Part shown: piece by piece, positions 55,817 to 64,000 of the stretch
Numbering within the stretch: the first letter of the stretch is position 1
Layout of the letters: each line of letters begins with the position of its first letter
Assembly (NCBI GenBank): GCA_900554205.1
Contig: USGM01000006.1
Location: 1-64,000, forward strand
DNA: 64,000 bases
Direction of reading: 5' to 3'
Source of the DNA: an uncultured Lachnospiraceae bacterium
Lineage (GTDB): Bacteria; Bacillota; Clostridia; Lachnospirales; Lachnospiraceae
Notes under the pieces: generated by a model
Database searches by the model: none
What the model saw: only the letters and a program-made list of their open reading frames with translations
What the model was told of the DNA's origin: nothing
Program-made: the position numbers and the translations under genes

Positions 55817-56560
55817 TCACCCTATTTTTTCAGTGATCAGTTCCACCCACGCAACCTCAAATCCCGCTTTCGCAGCAACATGCTGAGATGCCAGATTGGA
55901 AAAGCTTGTCCCGTAATACGGCACAATCCCTTTTTGAAGAATGTCCCGTTTCAGTATGGAAACAAGTCCCGAAGCGATATGCCTGCCCTCAAACTCCTTG
56001 TTCACATTGATTCCGATCTGCCAAAAGGCAGGGCTGTCGGCACTGGCTCCAGCCATACCGACAATCTCATGATCTACCATTGCCGCGACCGCCAGTACAT
56101 CCGGAGACTCTTCACTAAAGCAGAATGCCTCATCAAATCTGTCATCATCCTTAAATTGAAGGATTTCTTCCTGATTATATTTTCTTATTTCAACCCCTTT
56201 CATTTCACACACCTTATCATCCCGGGGAATAAAAAACGGATGCGCTGTTTTTATCCGGTATCCTTCTGCCTTTAAAATATCATCCAGTTCCCTGAAAGTT
56301 GCTACATCCATAAACCAGCTCCCCGATTTATTGGAAAATTTCTCCCTGCACACATCAACCACCTGCTTTTTCCCGGTAAACATAAGCTTTCCGTTCACGG
56401 CAATTACCTTTAATATGCAATCGTCCGCCTCCTCAAATCGCCTTCTGCCTTCCAGCTTTTTATATTCTGTGAAATGATTTCTATTGTCCCTGACATCTGA
56501 AACCGTACAGCAATAATCTATTGCCAGCTGTTGATATAACTTTTCTTGTACATAATTCAT
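55817..56560 (-). CDS. GNAT-family N-acetyltransferase
   Basis: 247 residues. An N-terminal region (about 1-125) of unknown fold is followed by a GNAT domain with IGINVNKEFEGRHIASGLVSILKRDIL (acetyl-CoA loop altered to EGRHIA) and YYGTSFSNLASQHVAAKAGF. GAGG precedes the ATG. It follows the MATE gene by 16 bp on the same strand, so LacI-MATE-GNAT may be one operon. Substrate unknown; a drug or metabolite modifier beside an efflux pump is plausible but unproven. Confidence 0.8.
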   Translation of the reverse strand: MNYVQEKLYQQLAIDYCCTVSDVRDNRNHFTEYKKLEGRRRFEEADDCILKVIAVNGKLMFTGKKQVVDVCREKFSNKSGSWFMDVATFRELDDILKAEGYRIKTAHPFFIPRDDKVCEMKGVEIRKYNQEEILQFKDDDRFDEAFCFSEESPDVLAVAAMVDHEIVGMAGASADSPAFWQIGINVNKEFEGRHIASGLVSILKRDILQKGIVPYYGTSFSNLASQHVAAKAGFEVAWVELITEKIG

Positions 56561-56576
56561 ATTCTCTACCTCATCC

Positions 56577-57908
56577 TTATGATAAACTAATCATCCATTT
56601 ACGCCTTCGGAAAATAACCAGCGATACCACCAACCGGAATATTTCTTCGGTGGTAAGCAGGGCATATACCCCCACAATTCCCCATTGGAACACATATGCC
56701 GCAACCAGACACAGCGGGATTCCGATACACCATGTGCCGATAATATCAATTATCATTATAATTCTGGTATTTCCGCCACTTTTTATGATCCCTCCGCCAA
56801 GAATCATATTTTCAACCTTGACCGGAGCATACAACGCAAAGACAATAAGGAGAATTTTTCCAAGCTCTTTTACACCGTAATCCACACGATACCATCCGGT
56901 GTAAACTCCCGCCAGCGATATAAGCATTGCCGATACAAGGACTGCCCCTATCAACCCGGCAATCATAATCTTCTTGGATTCCCTGTAGGCTTCATCATAC
57001 TCTTTCTTTCCAAGTCTCTTACCGACCATAACCCCCGCCGCAGCCGACAGACCGCTCAATGCGCCCACGATGAGTCCCTGAATCGGGCAGGTAAGCGTGT
57101 AAGCCGCAAGGTTTGCGGTGCCAAGATGCCCATACACCGCCGATTCCACATTCTGTCCCAGACTCCAAAGAAACTCACTGACCAGAATCGGCATAATCAT
57201 AACAAAATAATCCCGAATGGTAATTTTCCTGAAACGCAGTGACAATGCCGGTTGATCCCCATCCTTTTTCATGCAAATGACAAACCCGATAAAGATAAAC
57301 AATAAATTAAGCAGCTGCGAAACAAACGTGGCAATTGCTGCGCCTTTTATCCCCATAGGTGTAAGTCCGAGTTTTCCAAAGATCAGCACATAATTGAGTC
57401 CTGTGTTTGCGGCTACCGCTCCTAAACTTGCCAGAAATGGTATCGTTGCATGCTCCTTGCAGCGCAGCCACGCAGATAATACGGTACTGATTGCCATTGG
57501 AATATAGGAAAACGCTACAATTCGGAAATACACCGCACCCTCTTCTATAATGCTTAGATCCTTCGTATATAGTCCAAGAAGCTGTGCCGGGAAAATTCCT
57601 GCTGCAAGCAGGAACAATGCAGATATTATCACTCCGCAAATCAGACTGACATGAAAGCTGGTCCACGCCTCTTTCGTATCATCTGCCCCGATAAACTGTG
57701 CTATTAATATCCCCGCAACAGTGCTTACCGCACCAATCACCACGGAAAAAATTAAAGAAAAATTACCGCATAGTCCGACTGCCGATATATTAGCCTCTCC
57801 CAGCTGACCGATCATGATCTGGTCAACGATCGAAAAGGATGCCTGCAGCATGCTTTGTAAGGTAACAGGAACCGCTATTTTGCATAATGATTTCATAAAC
57901 TTTGACAT
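56577..57908 (-). CDS. MATE-family efflux transporter
   Basis: 443 residues with twelve predicted membrane helices in two similar halves. IVDQIMIGQLGEANISAVG near the start and QNVESAVYGHLGTANLAAYT at mid-length are the paired MATE signatures. It exports drugs or metabolites using Na+ or H+. It overlaps the LacI stop by one base (TAATG), so the regulator and pump are co-transcribed. Confidence 0.92.
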   Translation of the reverse strand: MSKFMKSLCKIAVPVTLQSMLQASFSIVDQIMIGQLGEANISAVGLCGNFSLIFSVVIGAVSTVAGILIAQFIGADDTKEAWTSFHVSLICGVIISALFLLAAGIFPAQLLGLYTKDLSIIEEGAVYFRIVAFSYIPMAISTVLSAWLRCKEHATIPFLASLGAVAANTGLNYVLIFGKLGLTPMGIKGAAIATFVSQLLNLLFIFIGFVICMKKDGDQPALSLRFRKITIRDYFVMIMPILVSEFLWSLGQNVESAVYGHLGTANLAAYTLTCPIQGLIVGALSGLSAAAGVMVGKRLGKKEYDEAYRESKKIMIAGLIGAVLVSAMLISLAGVYTGWYRVDYGVKELGKILLIVFALYAPVKVENMILGGGIIKSGGNTRIIMIIDIIGTWCIGIPLCLVAAYVFQWGIVGVYALLTTEEIFRLVVSLVIFRRRKWMISLS

Positions 57909-58918
57909 TATAATTTTCTCGTACTTTCTCTTTTTATAAGTTCTACCGGAAGAGTGATTTCGGCATCACAATTCCTTCCGTCACGCATTGCCTCAATACA
58001 TTCTATTGCCGTTTTTGCCCTGAGTGTCGCATCCTGATGAATCGTAGTCAGCGCCGGGCTGCTTTCCCGGCTTGCCATATTGTCATCGAAACCGATGATC
58101 TGCATATCCTGCGGGAATTGAACGCCCCTTCCCTGCAAAAAACGCATAAAATCAAGCGCGTAATAATCCGACACTGCAAAAATTGCAGTAACATTACAGC
58201 TTAGAAAGTCTGAAAGCTTTTCCTGATAAAAATGTGCTCTTTCCTTCTCTGTATTTGGGATCTGCCAGATCAAGGTCTCGCCCGGTGCAAAAGCCTCACA
58301 GAAACCGTCTATTCGTTCTTTGTCCATACATATGTAATTGTCGGAGATGCACAATGCCTTTTTATGTCCTAGCTCTTTGAAGTATTTTCCTGCCTGATAA
58401 CCTCCGTCATAGTGGTCAATCACAAGGTTAACGACTTTAGAACATTTCTCAAAATATCCGTCATATACAACAAACGATATTCTCATCTGATTCCGGAGTT
58501 TTTCATAATCCGCTTCGCAGAACCCCATGAGAATCAAACCGTCCATATTCCACATGGAAGCAAAAACCGGAATTTCACTGATATCTGTTGTTGTCTTTAT
58601 CATAAGGAAATATCCTTTTTCGTTTACCTCATGAGAGAGCGCATTTAAGGAGGACATCACGAATCCATCTTCTAAAACCCTGTCCTCATACTTAACATGG
58701 TCATTTATCACCACTCCAATGATTCTTGAATTATTTCTTGCAAGCAGAATGCCCGCCATATTGGGGATATATCCGGTTCTCTCAAGCTCCTGCTGAACCC
58801 GCTTTACGGTTTCGTCTGAAATTTTCTGGGTTTTACCATGAATCACATTTGAAACCGTCGCTGTGCTGAGACCTAATGCGTCTGCGACGTCCACGATCCG
58901 AACCCTGTTCTGCACCAT
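57908..58918 (-). CDS. LacI/GalR-family transcriptional regulator
   Basis: 336 residues. Helix-turn-helix at about 7-27 (IVDVADALGLSTATVSNVIHG) with the hinge helix ending ...AGILLARNN, then a periplasmic-binding-like effector domain. AAGGA precedes the ATG. It probably controls its own operon with the MATE pump through the palindrome upstream. Effector unknown. Confidence 0.92.
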   Translation of the reverse strand: MVQNRVRIVDVADALGLSTATVSNVIHGKTQKISDETVKRVQQELERTGYIPNMAGILLARNNSRIIGVVINDHVKYEDRVLEDGFVMSSLNALSHEVNEKGYFLMIKTTTDISEIPVFASMWNMDGLILMGFCEADYEKLRNQMRISFVVYDGYFEKCSKVVNLVIDHYDGGYQAGKYFKELGHKKALCISDNYICMDKERIDGFCEAFAPGETLIWQIPNTEKERAHFYQEKLSDFLSCNVTAIFAVSDYYALDFMRFLQGRGVQFPQDMQIIGFDDNMASRESSPALTTIHQDATLRAKTAIECIEAMRDGRNCDAEITLPVELIKRESTRKL

Positions 58919-58952
58919 ATCCGTTCCTTCTTTTTCCTGATTCTCTGATTAC

Positions 58953-58981
58953 ATCGTACAATAGAAATATAGCTTTTACAA
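58953..58981 (-). promoter_or_regulatory. Promoter of the LacI-MATE operon
   Basis: Minus strand: -35 TTGTAA (58981-58976), 17-bp spacer, -10 TACGAT (58958-58953). Confidence 0.65.
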
Positions 58982-58999
58982 GGGTTAAACGCGTAACCC
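58982..58999. promoter_or_regulatory. Likely LacI-type operator
   Basis: GGGTTA and TAACCC (58982-58987 and 58994-58999) flank the centre AACGCG; a CG-centred 18-bp near-palindrome typical of LacI-family sites. It directly abuts the -35 box. Confidence 0.6.
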
Positions 59000-59033
59000 A
59001 TCACAAAATCCGTGGCTTCTTTTTGTAATATTT

Positions 59034-59180
59034 TACCATGTTTGTTTCCCAATCATGGTATTGATGTCCATTCGGACGCTTTCTGTTCTGGAATAAGGTC
59101 ATTATACCATGATTGCTTCTCAATCATGGTATGTTGTCCATTCGGACGCTCCCTGTTTTCAAATAAGGTCATTATACCAT
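59034..59180 (+). repeat. Two tandem 70-71-bp hairpin repeats plus a third partial copy
   Basis: Units start with TACCAT at 59034, 59105 and 59175 (periods 71 and 70). Each full unit holds a hairpin (TACCATGATTG with CAATCATGGTA in unit 2, one mismatch in unit 1), then TGTCCATTCGGACGCT with an inner GTCC/GGAC hairpin, and AATAAGGTCATTA. No gene in 58919-59291 apart from these repeats, the promoter/operator and a terminator. Confidence 0.85.
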
Positions 59181-59186
59181 ATAAGC

Positions 59187-59240
59187 AACAAAAAAACGCA
59201 CGAAGCACACCATGCATTCGCGTGTGTGTTTCGTGCGTTT
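59187..59240 (-). terminator. Terminator of the DUF4340/ABC operon
   Basis: On the minus strand AAACGCACGAA (59240-59230) pairs with TTCGTGCGTTT (59204-59194), extended by GTGTG/CACAC inside, followed by T-rich TTTTTTTGTTG. Confidence 0.9.
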
Positions 59241-59291
59241 AGGAATATTCGGAATCTAAAGCTCTGGTTGTACTCAGGGATGAAAAAACTG

Positions 59292-59870
59292 TTATTCCGC
59301 CGCCGGGGATGCTGATTCTTCTGCACTTGTCTCCGTCTCTTCCTCTACCAGCTCATCCAAACCGTAGTTAAAGCGGTTAATGTCCGTCGCGCTGACGACG
59401 TACACGGTGGATGTGGACGGGAAGCACACATAATAGCTTGAGGTCAGGTCGTTTTTATCCCCGACATACAGGATATAACTCTTCGCCGCCGTCTCGACCG
59501 TGATCGTCTTCTGCGGCTCTGTCAGTCCGTATTGCGCGAGATCTGTCACATTCTCTATGACCTGTGATGCCTCCAGCGGCGCTATGCCGTTTACCATGGA
59601 GGTGACTCTGGTCTGCTTGATATTCAGAGAATGATCCTGTGCAGCATACCATGTGTCCTCCTCCTTTTCAAAGGCGCAGTTCTCGCCCTCATAGTCATAG
59701 GCAAGCTGGGTCACGTCCTCCTCAGCCGCATCTATCACAAAAATCTTTTCGTCCTCTTCGACAGGCTTATCCGCCTGTGCCTTATTGTACTGCTTCAGCC
59801 CAAGGAAGGCACAGAAGAGAACTACAAGCACTCCGACCAGTACAAAAAGCTGTCTTTGTTGTTTTTTCAT
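59292..59870 (-). CDS. DUF4340 domain protein, membrane-anchored
   Basis: 192 residues. An N-terminal membrane helix (about 8-26) and an extracytoplasmic DUF4340 domain (LAQYGLTEPQKTITVET, YILYVGDKN, YYVCFPSTSTVYVV). The tail is rich in Glu and Ser. It is the last gene of the ABC operon, 4 bp after the GldG-like gene; DUF4340 proteins commonly accompany such transporters. GGAGG is upstream. Function unknown. Confidence 0.87.
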   Translation of the reverse strand: MKKQQRQLFVLVGVLVVLFCAFLGLKQYNKAQADKPVEEDEKIFVIDAAEEDVTQLAYDYEGENCAFEKEEDTWYAAQDHSLNIKQTRVTSMVNGIAPLEASQVIENVTDLAQYGLTEPQKTITVETAAKSYILYVGDKNDLTSSYYVCFPSTSTVYVVSATDINRFNYGLDELVEEETETSAEESASPAAE

Positions 59871-59874
59871 GCCA

Positions 59875-61986
59875 CTAGAGCCTCCTTCTCCTGAACCACA
59901 CGATAAAGCCTGCTGCCAGACAGCCTACCGGCAGAATGATGACCGTCAGCAACCCTACGAGAACCGCCCTGGACTGCGGCACGGTAAGGTAGGAAATTTC
60001 ATAATTTTTCACCGGAATCGAGACATTGACCTCTGCATCGACAAAGCTGCCGACTGTGTTGGTAAAGAGCACCTGATTTGCGCCGCTGACCATCTCGTTT
60101 GCCTCATCCGTGAACAGCTGCTCGCAGCCGTAGACTACCATCGTTGCCTCTGTATTTTCATCTATCGTCTTCACGGCGGAAATGCCGATCGCAAACGGCC
60201 CGTCAATGTCCCCTTCCGCCTTGTCAAAATTCTGCAGGTTGATCTCGCCGGTCTTGGAAAAGGCATCATCAGAGGTTGAAAGAAAGGTTGTGTAGATCAT
60301 ATCCTCCGCCGCCTCGTCCTGTATCGTGATTCCCTGCACATAGGGCGCAAAGATGTAATACTGTCCGTACAGACCGGAGGTGTATGTACTGTAGCTCTGC
60401 TTCGGAAGCAGGAAGTAAGGGCTTCTGTAATAGTTTTCGGCATTCTGCTCCACGACAAGACCCTCCGTCCTGTTCAGCCCCATATAGTCGAGAATGGCAT
60501 CCAGATTCGGTGTTGCTTCGTCCGTGACACCGGTAATCAGAATCACATTTCCGCCCTGCTCCAGATATGCCAGCACCTTATGCCTGTCGTCCGCGGAGAA
60601 ATCCGTTGTCGCCGCGTTGATGATCAGGCACGCCGCATCCTCCGGCAGACTGTCATAGTCCATCAGATTGATTGTCTCGTAATCCACATTCTGCTTCTTC
60701 AGGGCACTGGTAAAGCTGCTGCTGAAATCATACTCGCCGTGGCCCTCCGTCATATATACCTTCGGCATATCATCTGAAAGCACATAGTCCAGAGCGCTTG
60801 TGATCTGTCCCTCTCCGTCATAGCCGGTCGTCGTGCTGGCGCCTGTCGTATAGTCGTACTCGCTCTCATAGATACTGCTGTATAGTATGACCTTGTTTCT
60901 CTTTTCACTGACGACGATGAGGCTGTTCATCGAAATGGTGTCCGTGTACTGCCGGTAAAATCTCGGATTCACGTTGGGATCGACATACTCGACCTTGATA
61001 TGATCGGAAAGCTCCTCATATCTCTGGAGGGTCTGCCCGAGCGTGTCGTCCTGATTCTGTTCCGCCACGATCACATAGATCGTGACATCCTCATCCATAT
61101 TCGCCAGGAATTCCTTGGTCTGGTCAGTGAGAGAATAAATTTTGTCGGCTGTGACGTCAATGGATGTCCATGTGGTCGGAAGCTCTGCCGCAATAATGTT
61201 GACGATCACGACCGCAGCTACCGCCAACGCTATGCTGCCTGTGCTGTATGCGCCGAACCGCAGGCTCTTTACGGAAACGCTGTAGCGCCGTTTCTGGATC
61301 GACTGCACCGTCAGGAATAACGCCAGCACCGTCAGCGAGAAGAAATAGAGCACTGAGCGCAGATTGAGGGTTCCGTTCAGCATCTCCGTGAAGGGCGTTG
61401 CCATGTCAAAGCAGCCTAGCAGCTTTGTCAGCAGGTTTCCCGTGGAAGAAATCAGGGAACAGATGGAGGACATCATGTAGCCCAGAAACAGAACAATAAA
61501 GGTGATGACTGCGGCAATGACCTGACTCTCTGTCAGCGAAGAGATCAATACGCCGATTGCAATTGCGGTCATTCCATAGAGGAAAAATGCCAGAACCGCC
61601 AGATATGCCTCGCCCATCGGCACCGAGCCGAAAGCGCTCATAATCAGCGGATAAACGCAGACAACCGCCGTCGGGATACAGAAGATTGTCATCAGGGCGA
61701 GATACTTGCCGACGACAATATTTCCGACTGACACAGGTGCCGTCAGAATGAGCTGATCCGTCCTGCTCCGGCGCTCCTCCGCCAGAATCCTCATGCTCAG
61801 CACCGGGACGCTGATCATAAAGAGGAGGATGACACTTGATATCGCATAGGAAAGATAGGGATAGCCGTTCAGCATATTGTAAACAAAGTAATACAGACTG
61901 ACGAAGAAGAGCGTCACCGCAATGAACAGCAATCCGATAAAGGATTGAAAATAGGACTTTAATTCTCTTTTATATATTGCCAGCAT
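59875..61986 (-). CDS. Fused ABC-2 permease and GldG-like protein
   Basis: 703 residues. The first about 240 form a GldF-like ABC-2 permease with six helices (MLAIYKRELKSYFQSFIGLLF, ILAEERRSRTDQLILTAPVS). A helix near 245-265 leads to an extracytoplasmic GldG/ABC_transp_aux domain (about 290-660, TDQTKEFLANMDEDVTIYVI, YMTEGHGEYDF), and a last helix sits near 675-697. In many Bacteroidetes these are two genes. Substrate unknown; gliding is not implied in Clostridia. Its start overlaps the ATPase stop by 17 bp. Confidence 0.87.
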   Translation of the reverse strand: MLAIYKRELKSYFQSFIGLLFIAVTLFFVSLYYFVYNMLNGYPYLSYAISSVILLFMISVPVLSMRILAEERRSRTDQLILTAPVSVGNIVVGKYLALMTIFCIPTAVVCVYPLIMSAFGSVPMGEAYLAVLAFFLYGMTAIAIGVLISSLTESQVIAAVITFIVLFLGYMMSSICSLISSTGNLLTKLLGCFDMATPFTEMLNGTLNLRSVLYFFSLTVLALFLTVQSIQKRRYSVSVKSLRFGAYSTGSIALAVAAVVIVNIIAAELPTTWTSIDVTADKIYSLTDQTKEFLANMDEDVTIYVIVAEQNQDDTLGQTLQRYEELSDHIKVEYVDPNVNPRFYRQYTDTISMNSLIVVSEKRNKVILYSSIYESEYDYTTGASTTTGYDGEGQITSALDYVLSDDMPKVYMTEGHGEYDFSSSFTSALKKQNVDYETINLMDYDSLPEDAACLIINAATTDFSADDRHKVLAYLEQGGNVILITGVTDEATPNLDAILDYMGLNRTEGLVVEQNAENYYRSPYFLLPKQSYSTYTSGLYGQYYIFAPYVQGITIQDEAAEDMIYTTFLSTSDDAFSKTGEINLQNFDKAEGDIDGPFAIGISAVKTIDENTEATMVVYGCEQLFTDEANEMVSGANQVLFTNTVGSFVDAEVNVSIPVKNYEISYLTVPQSRAVLVGLLTVIILPVGCLAAGFIVWFRRRRL

Positions 61987-63001
61987 TCTGTGCTTCCTCC
62001 CCGCTTGTATTTTCTGCCGCCTTCTGCTTTCCGCGGAAGAGCTTTTTCTTCTCCTTTGTGACCGGCTTTACATCCTCCGTCAGTTCAAGGAAGATGTCCT
62101 CCAGAGACTTTTCACTATGTATCATCTCCATAATGGGGAGCTTCGCTTCCGCCAAAGCATAGAAAATGTCCTCGCGGACATCCTTGTTTTCCTCAGAAAG
62201 CAGCTTTACCTTTGCAAATTCTTTTTCCGGGGCATTCAGCAGCCCGACCGATGCAATACCCGGCAGCGTCCCCAGCAGCTCCTTCACCTGCTCCGGGTCG
62301 CCCTTCACGGTAAGCTCCAGCTCGGCACCGCCCGCCATGCGCTTTTGCAGTCCCTCCGGCGAATCGCTTGCCACAAGCTGTCCGTGCGCAATAATCATGA
62401 TATGGTCGCAGATCGCACTGACCTCGGACAGAATGTGTGAGCTTAAGATGACGGTGTGGCTCTCGCCGAGCTTACGGATCAGATCACGGATCTCAATAAT
62501 CTGCTTCGGATCAAGTCCAACGGAGGGTTCATCGAGGATCAGAACCTCGGGATCGCCGAGAATTGCCTGTGCCAGACCGACCCTCTGGCGGTAGCCCTTG
62601 GACAGGTTGCGGATCAGTCTTCCTCGGACATCCCCTATCCCCGTCATCTCCATTACACCTTCGACCTGCTCCCTACGCTTCTTCGCAGGCACTTTTTTCA
62701 GTTCTGCCGTAAAGAGCAGATATTCTTCCACCGTCATCTCGGTGTAGAGGGGTGGAATTTCCGGCAGGTATCCGACCTTTTTCTTTGCCTCCTCCGGCTC
62801 CCTCTGAATGTCTTTTCCATCAATCGTCACCGTTCCCTCGGATGGCGCCAGATAGCCGGTTATCATGTTCATTGTCGTGGATTTTCCAGCGCCGTTCGGC
62901 CCCAGAAAGCCGTAAATCTGTCCCTTTTCCACACGAAAAGACAAGTGATCCACCGCCGTGTGATCACCGTATCTTTTGGTAAGATTTGTTACTTCGATCA
63001 T
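61970..63001 (-). CDS. ABC transporter ATP-binding protein (GldA-like)
   Basis: 343 residues. Walker A GPNGAGKST, signature LSKGYRQRVGLAQA, Walker B VLILDEPSVGLD and H-loop ILSSHILSE are complete. A C-terminal extension (about 230-343) ends in a basic, then Asn/Glu-rich tail. It energises the adjacent permease. GAGG lies four bases before the ATG. A minus-strand TATACA near 63075-63070 may be its -10 box. Confidence 0.92.
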   Translation of the reverse strand: MIEVTNLTKRYGDHTAVDHLSFRVEKGQIYGFLGPNGAGKSTTMNMITGYLAPSEGTVTIDGKDIQREPEEAKKKVGYLPEIPPLYTEMTVEEYLLFTAELKKVPAKKRREQVEGVMEMTGIGDVRGRLIRNLSKGYRQRVGLAQAILGDPEVLILDEPSVGLDPKQIIEIRDLIRKLGESHTVILSSHILSEVSAICDHIMIIAHGQLVASDSPEGLQKRMAGGAELELTVKGDPEQVKELLGTLPGIASVGLLNAPEKEFAKVKLLSEENKDVREDIFYALAEAKLPIMEMIHSEKSLEDIFLELTEDVKPVTKEKKKLFRGKQKAAENTSGEEAQNAGNI

Positions 63002-63144
63002 ACATCCTCACATTCCGCCGCCGTGCGGCTCTCTCACGGGAATCTCCCGGGTTGTTATATATTTGTATACTAGAGAATAAATGTCACCAAAAAGTGAGGG
63101 TTGTATGAAAATTGTGTGAAAAGCGGAGCAGCAACCCAGAGCCG

Positions 63145-64000
63145 CTACTTCTTTCCGGCGCGCTTCTCCTGCAAAATTGCCGTATTTTTCTCCACCTCCT
63201 TTTTCCCGAGAGGATAGAGGAACTGCATGATGAGGAATACGATCAGATAGCAGATTCCCGGAACGAGCGTTGCCACTGTGTAAATGCGCTCCGACACCTC
63301 CTGCGTCTGGGCTGCCGCCTCGGACACATAGCCGATTGCGGTGAGTACGAAGCCGCCCAGCCCTCCGGCCAGCGCCTGCCCCACCTTTCTCGCAAAGGAA
63401 TAGACCGCATACACCGTGCCGTCCTCTCTCTTCCCCGTCGTGACCTCCTGATAATCGATGATGTCCGTGATGAATGCCCATATGATCAGGTTAAACAGCC
63501 CGACACCCACCATGCCGAAGAAAACCAGAACCATGAACAGGAAGACGCTCCTCACTCTCAGAAGGAACAGCAGCGTATACATGGCTCCCGCCAGCAGCAT
63601 TCCCAGCGCCCCGGCCTCTTTTTTTCCAAAATCCGCCGCTATTTTTGAAATAAACGGCGCCAGCAGAAAGGTTCCCGCAATTCCCACCAGATTCACAATG
63701 GACAGTGCTTTCGCATCCTTGAAATAATCGAGAAAGAGATAATTATTCATCGTCTGGCTCAACAGGGATGCCAGAAGAAGCACCAGTGCCGCAAAAACCA
63801 GTGCCAGCAGGGGCTTGTTCCGCGCCAGCCCTTTCAGCATTTCGCCTGCACTTTCCCGCTTGGTCTCCTTTTTCTCGAGAACGACTCTCTCCTGACACAG
63901 GAAATAGCAGAGTCCATAGCAGATTACCGCAAGCACGCCGAATACAACTGCTGTCAGTGTGAAGCGCACCGGCAACACAACCTGATTTCCCGCAGCGTCC
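63145..64000 (-). CDS. GPH-family sugar:cation symporter (MelB-like), partial
   Basis: At least 284 residues of the C-terminal part; the 5' end lies beyond the window. Seven or so hydrophobic helices are visible, and the end motif GKREDGTVYAVYSFARKVGQALAGGLGGF is the GPH signature, in the segment around 63345-63450. Such proteins import glycosides or uronides with Na+ or H+. Substrate unknown. The ABC promoter region separates it from the next operon. Confidence 0.85.
   Translation of the reverse strand, partial: DAAGNQVVLPVRFTLTAVVFGVLAVICYGLCYFLCQERVVLEKKETKRESAGEMLKGLARNKPLLALVFAALVLLLASLLSQTMNNYLFLDYFKDAKALSIVNLVGIAGTFLLAPFISKIAADFGKKEAGALGMLLAGAMYTLLFLLRVRSVFLFMVLVFFGMVGVGLFNLIIWAFITDIIDYQEVTTGKREDGTVYAVYSFARKVGQALAGGLGGFVLTAIGYVSEAAAQTQEVSERIYTVATLVPGICYLIVFLIMQFLYPLGKKEVEKNTAILQEKRAGKK

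Noticed and set aside
59034..59180. CRISPR-like array
   Set aside because: Units are contiguous 70-71-mers with no unique spacers, and no cas genes are near.
1..64000. tRNA, rRNA, insertion sequences, prophage or restriction genes
   Set aside because: I looked for cloverleaf arms, transposase motifs and phage genes in the gaps and found none; short or unusual ones could be missed by eye.

Overview
The window looks like the chromosome of a gut-type Lachnospiraceae (Clostridia). The pointers are the strong AGGAGG ribosome binding sites, a T-box leader on proS, the Firmicute order hprK-glcK-murB-rapZ-whiA-crh, a CD1871A-type CXXC micro-protein, chemotaxis and c-di-GMP proteins, and glycosidases aimed at host glycans. 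This is inference from gene content and style; no 16S gene is present. Most genes are on the minus strand and closely packed.

Layout. 1-7.8 kb: end of a GGDEF protein, then on the minus strand a TPR-diguanylate cyclase, a GH95 alpha-L-fucosidase and a GH2 beta-mannosidase that look co-transcribed, with fructose-bisphosphate aldolase behind its own terminator. 7.9-18.2 kb: lipid kinase, then the cell-wall and carbon-regulation operon hprK-glcK-murB-rapZ-whiA-crh, then uvrC and ftsH. 18.4-21.6 kb: DUF1846 protein and pyrG on the plus strand. 21.6-30.5 kb: yitT, trxA, trmB, a small membrane protein, a DD-carboxypeptidase, a DEDDh exonuclease, two esterases and a T-box-controlled proS. 30.5-37.3 kb: aldose epimerase, RluA-type pseudouridine synthase, a thiol/iron-sulfur operon, mecA and a chemoreceptor. 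37.4-43.5 kb: a divergent uronate-glycan locus (GH88 and a carbohydrate-binding-like protein facing a heparinase II/III-like lyase), followed by a CmpB-type membrane protein and a PilZ protein. 43.5-52.5 kb: polyamine synthesis, with both the SpeD/SpeE and the carboxyspermidine (CASDH/CASDC) routes, split by a serpin lipoprotein. 52.5-59.3 kb: a more AT-rich accessory stretch with unknown proteins, three GNAT acetyltransferases, a broken 2H phosphoesterase, a MATE pump, a LacI regulator and tandem repeats. 59.3-64 kb: a GldA/GldF-GldG-like ABC system with a DUF4340 partner, and the end of a GPH-type sugar symporter.

How the parts connect. Arginine goes through SpeA, AguA and AguB to putrescine and then to spermidine. 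HprK and the Crh-like protein tie carbon status to the murB-rapZ-whiA genes. The GGDEF and PilZ proteins and the chemoreceptor point to a motile, surface-responsive cell feeding on host or plant glycans.

The most interesting unexplained signals are RNA- or DNA-level: a possible H-type pseudoknot just before the pyrG ribosome binding site; a structured leader with an intrinsic terminator before speD; an 82-nt hairpin at the predicted start of the hprK mRNA; a 140-nt rod-like inverted repeat at 23987-24126; and two 70-71-bp hairpin repeats near 59.1 kb. All structures were read by eye and have not been folded computationally.
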